In this document: piece by piece, positions 44,809 to 50,644 of the stretch | Layout of the letters: each line of letters opens with the position of its first letter | Position numbering within the stretch: position 1 is the first letter of the stretch | From: Nonlabens xylanidelens | GTDB taxonomy: Bacteria; Bacteroidota; Bacteroidia; Flavobacteriales; Flavobacteriaceae | Length of the DNA: 64,000 nt | Reading direction: 5' to 3' | NCBI RefSeq assembly: GCF_002934445.1 | Contig: NZ_PTJE01000001.1 | Span: 558,001 to 622,000, forward strand | Made by a program: the position numbers and the translations under genes | Notes under the pieces: generated by a model | Seen by the model: the letters and a program-made list of their open reading frames with translations, nothing else | What the model was told of the DNA's origin: nothing | Database searches by the model: none

Positions 44809-45161
44809 TAAATCTCATATTTTCCGTTATCTAAAAAAGAGTTCTCGTTTCTAATTTTTAAAAGAGTATTTTCTTTATCATCAATTAATTTAGTTGCCCA
44901 TTTTATTCCCCATTCGCCCGTAATTTTATGCCCAGTTTCTAATACTTCTGTATTTCCTAATAATGAATTAGTTTTAAGATTAAACTTTTCTATAGAATCT
45001 TCTATGATTTTAGTTTTCCAACCATCTCGAATTAACTTGAACGTTTGATTATTTAGAACAAGTTCTGATTCTTTAAAATTAGATTTTATTTTAAGACTGC
45101 CTATTAATATTTCATTATCATCATAAAGATTTATCAAATCATTTTCTAATCTAGCGTTCAT
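44808..45161 (-). CDS. Small beta-rich protein in the PspA-flotillin island
   Basis: 117 residues, no signal peptide or membrane segment. Alternating short strands (ILIGSLKIKSNFKESELVLNNQTFKLIRDGWKTKIIED) and a late KWATKLIDDKENTLLKIRNE suggest an all-beta fold, perhaps like the tubby/LURP-one phospholipid-binding fold, but this is only an impression. It is very AT-rich compared with its operon neighbours and lacks the palindrome. Spacing to PspA (60 bases) and to the NfeD-like gene (154 bases) is compatible with a shared transcript. Function unknown. Confidence 0.55.
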   Translation of the reverse strand: MNARLENDLINLYDDNEILIGSLKIKSNFKESELVLNNQTFKLIRDGWKTKIIEDSIEKFNLKTNSLLGNTEVLETGHKITGEWGIKWATKLIDDKENTLLKIRNENSFLDNGKYEI

Positions 45162-45204
45162 AATGTTAATTTTAATGGTTAGTGTTGGTATGCATGAGCT
45201 TCTA

Positions 45205-45220
45205 GCGGATGCGAACCGCC
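45205..45220. repeat. Decayed REP hairpin after pspA
   Basis: GCGGAT-GCG-AACCGC keeps the 3-base loop and GCGG/CCGC stem of the REP at 41147-41165 with one mismatched pair. Confidence 0.55.
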
Positions 45221-45221
45221 A

Positions 45222-45935
45222 TTAAGCCTCATCTTTTTTAATACCTAGTTGTTCTTTCAGTTTTGCCAGGTCGTCGTCCAGTTTAGATTCTGTCATGTCT
45301 GCTGCGGCATCGATTTCATCATCTACAGATTTATTTGTTTTTGCGAGATCTCCATAAGCCTCTGCAAGCGCTTCGTCTTGAGCGACTTTTTCTTTCATAC
45401 GCTCGAGCATGCTTACTGTTCCTGCGCTATCAAGTTCTGCCATTTGTTTATTGACATTTTTTGTTGCATCACTTACTTTAACACGTGCTTTAAGTGTTTT
45501 AAGTTCGTTTTCCCAGTTGGTGATGTTTCCTTTGATGGTCTCAATGGTATCTTTTAATTGAGAAACATTTTTTTCAAACTTTTCTGTGTCTGCAGCGGCA
45601 CGATTTGCGTGTTGTTGAGCTTCTTCTTTTTTTGTAAGTGCTTGTTTAGCCAGGCGATCTGCTTCTTCTACTGCCATGTCGCCAGAATGTGCTTTTTTGA
45701 GAATCAACATAGCTTTGGATTCATAATCCTTGGCTGTTGCAGTGTGCTCGTCGCGTTCATTTTTAGAACGTATGGCCATTGCTTTTACTTGTGCGACAGC
45801 TTCTACACTTTTATTAAGGTCTTCTTTCATATCACGTATTCCTTGTTCGGTCATTGTGATAGGGTCTTCTAGGTTATCAACTGCTTTGTTAGCTTGTGCT
45901 TCTCCTATTTTGAATATTCTTTTAAATATGTTCAT
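45222..45935 (-). CDS. pspA: PspA/IM30 family protein
   Basis: 237 residues, almost all coiled coil. The N-terminal amphipathic helix (MNIFKRIFKIGEAQANKAVDN) and DPITMTEQGIRDMKEDLNKSVEAVAQVKA are the PspA/Vipp1 signature. A central helical hairpin spans about residues 30-145, and the acidic C-terminus ends in LAKLKEQLGIKKDEA. Members are bacterial ESCRT-III relatives that coat stressed membranes. No pspB/C/F genes are present; the partners here are flotillin, the NfeD-like protein and an AAA+ ATPase. An ATP-driven disassembly of PspA coats by that ATPase is an attractive inference. Confidence 0.92.
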   Translation of the reverse strand: MNIFKRIFKIGEAQANKAVDNLEDPITMTEQGIRDMKEDLNKSVEAVAQVKAMAIRSKNERDEHTATAKDYESKAMLILKKAHSGDMAVEEADRLAKQALTKKEEAQQHANRAAADTEKFEKNVSQLKDTIETIKGNITNWENELKTLKARVKVSDATKNVNKQMAELDSAGTVSMLERMKEKVAQDEALAEAYGDLAKTNKSVDDEIDAAADMTESKLDDDLAKLKEQLGIKKDEA

Positions 45936-45952
45936 AATGTTGTGTTTATATG

Positions 45953-45995
45953 GCGGATTACATCCGCTGTTATACTTTGGCGCAAGCGTTGCGCC
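45953..45995. repeat. Pair of REP-like hairpins upstream of pspA (BIME-like)
   Basis: GCGGAT-TAC-ATCCGC at 45953-45967 and GGCGCAA-GCG-TTGCGCC at 45979-45995. Both have a 3-base loop and stems related to those flanking the RAYT gene 5 kb away. Confidence 0.75.
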
Positions 45996-45999
45996 CGTA

Positions 46000-46395
46000 C
46001 TAATATTTTGAAAATTTGATAATCTGGTCTGAGTACTCGCTCATTAATAAACTCAATGAGTTAAGAGTACCTTCTAACTCGTTAAGGTCTAGATTTTCTA
46101 TTTGAAGTGTGTCTCTAAAGATGACTTTAGTTCCACTTTCATCGAGTACAAATGCGCCGTGAATGATATCTCGATTTTTTTGTAAAAGACTTTTAAAAAC
46201 CTCTTCGTTTTTATTATTAATTTTAAAAATATATTGTTCCATAATGAGAATAGGCGGTGCGATTCCTAAAATCATATTTTTAACACCAGCGCTTTCTTTT
46301 TCTATCACCATTATTCCATCTTGTGGATTTTCTCTGATGATGTCAAAATCAAGCTGTAAGAGGTAGTCTTTTATTGTATTGAAGTAATTATTCAT
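46000..46395 (-). CDS. YbjN/Tir-chaperone-like small protein
   Basis: 131 residues, cytoplasmic. Pattern: helix (NNYFNTIKDYLLQLDFDI), strands (GIMVIEKESAGVKNMILGI, PPILIMEQYIFKI), helix (NEEVFKSLLQKNRDIIHGAF), strands (GTKVIFRDTLQIENLD), helix with LNSLSLLMSEYSDQI. This alpha-beta order is that of the YbjN / type III secretion chaperone-like fold. I recall proteins annotated 'molecular chaperone Tir' beside pspA in Bacteroidota. First gene of the minus-strand island, so it may bind PspA or another member. Sequence identity to any studied protein is not claimed. Confidence 0.6.
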   Translation of the reverse strand: MNNYFNTIKDYLLQLDFDIIRENPQDGIMVIEKESAGVKNMILGIAPPILIMEQYIFKINNKNEEVFKSLLQKNRDIIHGAFVLDESGTKVIFRDTLQIENLDLNELEGTLNSLSLLMSEYSDQIIKFSKY

Positions 46396-46710
46396 AGGTT
46401 TTAATTGGCAGGTTTAATATTACGAAAAAGCTTATTGTAATCCCACTAAAATTTGGGTAGCTATTTCAATAACATATATAATAATGGGTATCATAGTTTT
46501 TTAGTTTAAGGTTATCTCGCTTTCGCGAAAGCGTAAATAGCAACGGCCTATTGCATTATTACAGTGGTTTTAAAAAACAATTGTTCTAAAAAGGTTGGTA
46601 CATTTTTAGAACTTTTGCTCAAAATATTAGTGTAAATAAAATCATTTAGCTAATATTGTTAGTGTAAATATACATAATATTTTAATATTTGCAAATAAAA
46701 TTAGCAAAAT
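46396..46710. promoter_or_regulatory. Divergent regulatory region of the island
   Basis: It holds a palindrome copy (46518-46533), a 12-base direct repeat TTAGTGTAAATA at 46627-46638 and 46659-46670 (32 bases apart, three helical turns), and the palindrome TATTTGCAAATA at 46686-46697, 13 bases before the XRE ATG. AATATTTG within the latter is one base off a -7 box. The repeats are good candidate operators for the XRE protein. Confidence 0.55.
46518..46533. repeat. 16-bp iterated palindrome, copy 12 (intergenic)
   Basis: Perfect core between the island and its divergent regulator gene; not followed by a T-run. Confidence 0.95.
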
Positions 46711-47466
46711 ATGTCATTTTTCGGAAAGAACATAAAAAAAATACGTGGCGTTAAAGGGTTAAGTCAGCAGGCATTTGCAGACCTATTTGATTTAAAGAGA
46801 GGTACTTTAGGTGCTTATGAAGAAGGTAGGAGTGAGCCTAAGATAGATACTATAATTCTTATTGCTAATTATTTTAGCATTGCTATAGGAGATATGCTCA
46901 CTGCAGAATTAACCGTAAATCAGCTCTTGCGATTTAACGATAGTCTTACTTTAACACCAGAAGAATTAGAGAGAGAGCAGTTTGCACAAATACCTTGTAT
47001 TACAGAAAAAACGGCACATGATTATATAGAATATTATGACAACGATGCTTTTCTTGCCGATTTACCTACACTTACATTACCGCTCAATACAGAAAAGGAC
47101 TTTATAGGTTATACGGTGACTAACTTAGAAATGACAACGCATGACAAAGGACTGTTTCCTAAAGATGTAGTGATAGGTGAGAAGGTGCCTAAAAATGTAA
47201 TTACAAAACTTAATAATGGAACTGTAGTTCTTGCGGTAACTGATAAGACACTTATTCTAAGAAGGCTGTATATTACAGACAAGGGGCTGGTCCTGAGAGC
47301 AGATCACAAAAATGTTGATGATATTACTGTAGATAAAAAAGCTGTGAAACAATTGTGGCGTGTGCGTTATGTGTTCTTTAGAAGAATGCCTGACTTTTCT
47401 GACAGTATGGAAGATAAAATGGCTTTTCTAGAAGCGCAAATGAAGGAGTTGAGAGATTCTATTTAA
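46711..47466 (+). CDS. XRE-family regulator with catalytically dead S24-like domain
   Basis: 251 residues. The N-terminal helix-turn-helix (about 5-60) reads IKKIRGVKGLSQQAFADLFDLKRGTLGAYEEGRSEPKIDTI. The C-terminal part (about 115-225) follows the LexA/S24 peptidase layout (FIGYTVTNLEMTTHDKGLFPKDVVIGEKV, then VVLAVTDKTLILRRLYI), but the serine expected in the G-D-S-M-x-P segment is replaced (N-L-E-M), so self-cleavage is unlikely. A short coiled coil ends the protein. It is divergent from the PspA-flotillin island and probably controls it. A similar degenerate S24 domain could act as ligand sensor. Confidence 0.82.
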   Translation: MSFFGKNIKKIRGVKGLSQQAFADLFDLKRGTLGAYEEGRSEPKIDTIILIANYFSIAIGDMLTAELTVNQLLRFNDSLTLTPEELEREQFAQIPCITEKTAHDYIEYYDNDAFLADLPTLTLPLNTEKDFIGYTVTNLEMTTHDKGLFPKDVVIGEKVPKNVITKLNNGTVVLAVTDKTLILRRLYITDKGLVLRADHKNVDDITVDKKAVKQLWRVRYVFFRRMPDFSDSMEDKMAFLEAQMKELRDSI

Positions 47467-47479
47467 TAAGGTAAAAACA

Positions 47480-47515
47480 AATCAGAGGTATAGATTGCAT
47501 TCTATACCTCTGATT
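47480..47515. terminator. Bidirectional terminator, XRE gene / LamG gene
   Basis: Arms 47480-47494 and 47501-47515 (core CAGAGGTATAGA) form a perfect 15-bp stem with 6-base loop, A-run and T-run at the sides. Confidence 0.85.
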
Positions 47516-47541
47516 GTTTTATATAAAGTAAGCCTGATTCT

Positions 47542-48738
47542 TTATTGTCTTTTAATCCACTTAAAAGTCTTTTGAGCTCCATTTTGCGATAGTGTCACGA
47601 TGTACAAACCGTTTGATATTTCTGGTTTTAAGGTTTGATTATCTATTATTTGAGAGGTAAAAACTTCTTTACCTGAGAGCGTGTAAAAATAGATTTGAGC
47701 ATTTACATCTATGTTTCCATTAAAAGTTAAGAATTGAGATGGGTTTTGAGTGATACTAATATCATTCAAAGCTGTTGTGTCTATACCTAATGTGATTACA
47801 TTTTCACAATTAGATAGTAGTGTACATCCATTTAAAGTAAGTTCTACAGCATAATCTCCTACTGCGGTAGGTGTGAATGTAGCTGCTGTCTCACCATTTA
47901 TAGCTATACCTGTTGAGCAATCTATCCATTGATAGGTTACTCCGGTTTGTGCAGCGGTTAAAATACCTGTGTTTTGAGTAATATTTGTATCCATTAATTG
48001 AGTTATAGGAGCTCCTGTTACCCAGTTAGATGTGGTTCCTGTTAAATTAAAACCGCTTAAGGCACCGTCATTGCTGTTAACTAAATCTGGTAATGTAGAT
48101 AAACCTGTGTTGCTAGCACTTGCTGCACCTTCATTAAATTGATAATAAGCGACTAGGCCGCTGCTAGATGGGCATACTTCACTAGTTCTATTTGTATTGA
48201 TAACTGTCTCGCTTAGTGCTGCGTCCCATATTCTTACTTCGTCGATTTTTCCTGCGAAAAAAATGTTTCCTCCAGGTACGCGGCGGCCTATTCTTAGATC
48301 TGTAGATCCGGTAGTGTTCACCCCAGATAGATTACCAGTTCCTACTTGAACTCCATCGATATAAAGAAAACCGGTGCCATTATTTAAAACAAAAGCAACG
48401 TGAGTCCACTGTCCGGCTGTTATAGTTCCTGTCGTTGAAGAAAGATTACCATTTGTTCCTCCAGCAAAAAAAGACAAGCCTCTATTTGAATTAACCATAA
48501 ATGTATTTCTAGCTCCAGAAGCTCCAGAACCGTAATCTAATATTGTTAAGTTAGTAGTAGGAGCGTTAGGACTTATAGAAATCCAAGCTTCAAAAGTTCT
48601 GTTTGAAGTTGTGTTTATGCCTGAGAAATTTGTTTGAATAAAATCATCACTTCCATCAAAATCCAAACCGTTATGGGTTTGTGCTTTTGAGCATATGGCT
48701 AGTAATAAAAAGGAGCTGGTTAGTATTGTTTTTTTCAT
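47542..48738 (-). CDS. Secreted LamG-domain protein with type IX sorting tail
   Basis: 398 residues. Signal peptide (KKTILTSSFLLLAICSKAQ), a LamG/concanavalin-like lectin domain (about 22-210: GLDFDGSDDFIQT, FEAWISI, QWTHVAFVLNNGTGFLYIDGVQVG, GKIDEVRIWDAALS, LVAYYQFNEG), then an Ig-like segment with Cys pair (WIDCSTG, LNGCTLLSNC). A T9SS type A tail runs from about 330 (IYFYTLSGKEVFTSQII, ISNGLYIVTLSQNGAQKTFKWIKR). It is exported to the surface, probably binding glycans. Confidence 0.88.
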   Translation of the reverse strand: MKKTILTSSFLLLAICSKAQTHNGLDFDGSDDFIQTNFSGINTTSNRTFEAWISISPNAPTTNLTILDYGSGASGARNTFMVNSNRGLSFFAGGTNGNLSSTTGTITAGQWTHVAFVLNNGTGFLYIDGVQVGTGNLSGVNTTGSTDLRIGRRVPGGNIFFAGKIDEVRIWDAALSETVINTNRTSEVCPSSSGLVAYYQFNEGAASASNTGLSTLPDLVNSNDGALSGFNLTGTTSNWVTGAPITQLMDTNITQNTGILTAAQTGVTYQWIDCSTGIAINGETAATFTPTAVGDYAVELTLNGCTLLSNCENVITLGIDTTALNDISITQNPSQFLTFNGNIDVNAQIYFYTLSGKEVFTSQIIDNQTLKPEISNGLYIVTLSQNGAQKTFKWIKRQ

Positions 48739-49047
48739 GGTTGTTGGATATTAATTGGTTATTAATCATAATGATACATATTTTTTATGATAAATAAAAC
48801 TTCATCAATACATTATACTGCCCAACCTTAAATAATTTAGTTTAAGCTATTTTATTTGATAATAATCGATATTATTTAAGATGTATTTTGAGAATATGAT
48901 ATTTCTTAAATTTTAATAAGTCCATCTGTCTAACGATAAACAATATTGATATAAGAGCTTTATATATTTTAATTTATTGATGTTAAACATTGATAAGTTA
49001 TCTAGATTTAGGGCACAAAAAAACCCCAACTTGCGTTGAGGTTGATA
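48739..49047. other. AT-rich gene-free region
   Basis: Strongly AT-rich, no credible reading frame. Its right end contains a degenerate tRNA-terminator hairpin (49017-49043). A weak promoter for the LamG gene must lie in its left part, but I see no consensus box. Confidence 0.5.
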
Positions 49048-49066
49048 TTGTGGGCCCACCTGGGCT
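49017..49066 (-). repeat. tRNA-Met 3'-end remnant with terminator, copy C
   Basis: On the plus strand TTGTGGGCCCACCTGGGCT (49048-49066) repeats the 3' end of the tRNA at 49580. It is preceded by a hairpin AACC(c)CAAC / GTTG(a)GGTT and an A-run, i.e. terminator-like on the minus strand. After 49066 the tRNA match is lost. Confidence 0.75.
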
Positions 49067-49141
49067 TACCGTGTCAAGCACGGCACTGGCTTCTCGCTCA
49101 GTTTGGGAATACCTTGGGAAGTAATATTTAATTTTGGGGGT

Positions 49142-49208
49142 AAAAAAAGCTCCAACGAAATGTTGAAGCTTTTGTGGGCCCACCTGGGCTCGAACCAGGG
49201 GCTTTCTG
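49142..49208 (-). repeat. tRNA-Met 3'-half remnant with terminator, copy A
   Basis: Bases 49172-49208 match 49577-49613 at 36 of 37 positions: discriminator, acceptor 3' strand, full T-arm, variable loop and part of the anticodon stem. A hairpin AAAAGCT(c)CAAC / GTTG(a)AGCTTTT and an A-run precede it (terminator on the minus strand). Confidence 0.9.
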
Positions 49209-49209
49209 T

Positions 49210-49226
49210 CCCGATAGCTATCGGGA
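49210..49226. repeat. 16-bp palindrome CCCGATAGCTATCGGG
   Basis: Perfect inverted repeat directly after the tRNA fragment and just before the GIY-YIG stop codon. Within a possible cassette it could be an end structure or terminator. Confidence 0.7.
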
Positions 49227-49234
49227 GAGTCAGA

Positions 49235-49525
49235 TTATTTAGTTTGGTTTACGATTTTGTCGCGTAATTCTTCATACTTCATTAAGTTCTCGATGTACGT
49301 TCTGCTTTTCATTCTTTTGATTTTCTTTTCTAATCGAGTAGCATGTGCATAATCATCACATTGTATAGTTAGTTTTATTTCCCAATCATGAGCAGTAGCT
49401 GTAAATTTTCTTTTACCGTATTTGCCTTGATTGTGTGCACTGAGCCTTATTTCAGGACTCTCTTGAGTAATACCTACATAGAATTTATTCAATTGTTTGC
49501 TAAAAATGATATAGAGCCACGCCAT
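49235..49525 (-). CDS. GIY-YIG nuclease domain protein
   Basis: 96 residues, a single GIY-YIG domain. LYIIFSKQLNKFYVGIT carries the GIY and YIG (here YVG) elements at residues 5-7 and 16-18, the catalytic Arg is in EIRLSAH (R27), and the catalytic Glu in ATRLEKKIKRMKS (about 67). It resembles UPF0213/YhbQ-type small nucleases. The gene lies between a duplicated tRNA 3' half (49172-49208) and the intact tRNA-Met (49580-49653), both in its orientation. That position suggests a small mobile or homing-like cassette that rebuilds the tRNA on insertion. Confidence 0.85.
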   Translation of the reverse strand: MAWLYIIFSKQLNKFYVGITQESPEIRLSAHNQGKYGKRKFTATAHDWEIKLTIQCDDYAHATRLEKKIKRMKSRTYIENLMKYEELRDKIVNQTK

Positions 49526-49544
49526 ATATGAATAGGTATTAAAA

Positions 49545-49575
49545 TAAAAAAGACCCTAGCGTTAACTAAGGTCTT
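49545..49575 (-). terminator. Terminator of tRNA-Met
   Basis: AAGACC(c)TAG / CTA(a)GGTCTT around a 6-base loop, with a T-run on the minus strand, immediately after the tRNA 3' end. Same build as the hairpins of copies A and C, including the single C/A mismatch. Confidence 0.75.
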
Positions 49576-49579
49576 GTTG

Positions 49580-49653
49580 TGGGCCCACCTGGGCTCGAAC
49601 CAGGGACTTTCTGATTATGAGTCAGATACTCTAACCAGCTGAGTTATAGGCCC
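49580..49653 (-). tRNA. tRNA-Met (anticodon CAT)
   Basis: 74 nt on the minus strand. Acceptor stem GGGCCTA pairs with TGGGCCC (one G-U), D-stem ACTC/GAGT, anticodon stem TCTGA/TCAGA with loop CTCATAA, T-arm CCTGG-TTCGAGC-CCAGG, discriminator A. CCA is not encoded. CAT anticodons are shared by elongator Met, initiator and tRNA-Ile2; the normal A-U-rich 6-7 position and lack of initiator GGG/CCC anticodon stem exclude the initiator. Elongator Met is my preference over Ile2 (lysidine). Confidence 0.9.
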
Positions 49654-49727
49654 AATAAGATAATAGCTGGTAATATCTTATCTAAAAAGTCTGCAAATTT
49701 AATCAATTATTAGATAACTGCAAACTT

Positions 49728-50132
49728 TTATTCAATTTCTTGGCATAATTCTACAAGAACTCCATTTGTTCCTTTAGGATGTAAGAATGCTACCCATTTA
49801 TTATCCGCACCACGTTTAGGTTCTTTATTGAGAATTTGAAACCCTTCTTTTTCTAATCTTATCAGTTCTGACTTAATATCTGTTACGGCAAATGCTACGT
49901 GATGTATACCTTCTCCCTTCTTTGCGATGTACTTTGCTATAGCACTGTCCTCACTAGTCGCAGCAAGAAGCTCTATTTTATTATCACCACTTTTAAAAAA
50001 ACTTGTGTCTACAGATTCACTCTCTACCGTCTCTGTTTTATAAGGTTCACGTCCTAAAAGTTTTGTGTATAATTCATTTGCTTGATCTAGATTTTTAACT
50101 GCAATTCCTAAGTGTTCTATTTTTCCAAACAT
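49728..50132 (-). CDS. mce: Methylmalonyl-CoA epimerase
   Basis: 134 residues, two-module VOC fold. Metal ligands line up: H7 (KIEHLGIAV), E54 (NKIELL), H77 or H78 (GIHHVAFAV) and E128 (VLVELCQ). It interconverts (R)- and (S)-methylmalonyl-CoA in propionate metabolism; the mutase genes are not in this window. Length is normal for the family. Promoter box TAAATTTG lies 21-28 bases upstream. Confidence 0.93.
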   Translation of the reverse strand: MFGKIEHLGIAVKNLDQANELYTKLLGREPYKTETVESESVDTSFFKSGDNKIELLAATSEDSAIAKYIAKKGEGIHHVAFAVTDIKSELIRLEKEGFQILNKEPKRGADNKWVAFLHPKGTNGVLVELCQEIE

Positions 50133-50152
50133 ATTATTTACCTTTTGTAAGG

Positions 50153-50160
50153 CAAATTTA
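50153..50160 (-). promoter_or_regulatory. -7 box of mce
   Basis: The minus strand reads TAAATTTG, fitting TAnnTTTG, about 20 bases before the ATG. Confidence 0.45.
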
Positions 50161-50236
50161 CTATAGATAAGGTAATAGAACGTATTTCTATAGTCATATT
50201 AACTACTGGTCTATCAACTATTAATGAGGAACAACT

Positions 50237-50244
50237 TACCTTTG
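50237..50244 (+). promoter_or_regulatory. -7 box of rbfA
   Basis: TACCTTTG fits TAnnTTTG and ends 4 bases before the rbfA ATG, so the leader is very short. Confidence 0.5.
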
Positions 50245-50248
50245 CAGC

Positions 50249-50644
50249 ATGGAAGAAAGTAATAGACAGAAGAAAATAGCCGGAATTTTACAAGGAGACC
50301 TATCTACGGTTATTCAGGACGTGATGAGAAAGAATGCTGTAAACAATCTTATAGTATCAGTTACTAAGGTTACTGTTACTCCAGATTTAGGTTATGCAAA
50401 GGTGTACCTGTCTGTTTTTCCAGCAGAGAAATCTGTTACAGTTGTTAAGGAAATAGTAGAAATGGGTCATGAGATACGTTATGAAGTGGCTGCAAAGGTG
50501 CGTCACCAGTTTAGACGTATGCCAGAACTACAGTTTTTTAATGATGACTCTTTAGAATACATGGATCAAATAGATCGTGAACTGAGAGGAGAGAATAACC
50601 CAATCGATAATCCAGACCTTCTACCACGACGTAAAAAGTCTTAG
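50249..50644 (+). CDS. rbfA: 30S ribosome-binding factor A
   Basis: 131 residues. KH-like fold with VTVTPDLGYAKVYLSVFPAEKS and KVRHQFRRMPELQFFNDDSLEYMDQID, the RbfA core; the latter (R-x-P-x-L-x-F-x-x-D) is diagnostic. It binds the 30S subunit during 16S rRNA maturation. The stop codon shares its last base with the GTG start of the permease gene, so the two are translated together. Confidence 0.95.
   Translation: MEESNRQKKIAGILQGDLSTVIQDVMRKNAVNNLIVSVTKVTVTPDLGYAKVYLSVFPAEKSVTVVKEIVEMGHEIRYEVAAKVRHQFRRMPELQFFNDDSLEYMDQIDRELRGENNPIDNPDLLPRRKKS

Noticed and set aside
45249-45872. Long plus-strand frames opposite pspA
   Set aside because: They are antisense shadows of the regular heptad coding of the coiled coil; Cys/Phe-rich translation is not protein-like.
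46518-46533. Iterated palindrome as a transcription terminator or REP of the RAYT
   Set aside because: Copies lie mostly inside coding sequences, none is followed by a T-run, and the sequence shares no stem or loop with the RAYT-flanking hairpins.
48998-49183. 61-codon minus-strand frame over the tRNA remnants
   Set aside because: It runs through tRNA fragments and terminator hairpins, with no protein-like composition.
49580-49653. Initiator tRNA
   Set aside because: The anticodon stem is TCTGA/TCAGA without the three G-C pairs of initiators, and the first acceptor pair is a normal G-C.
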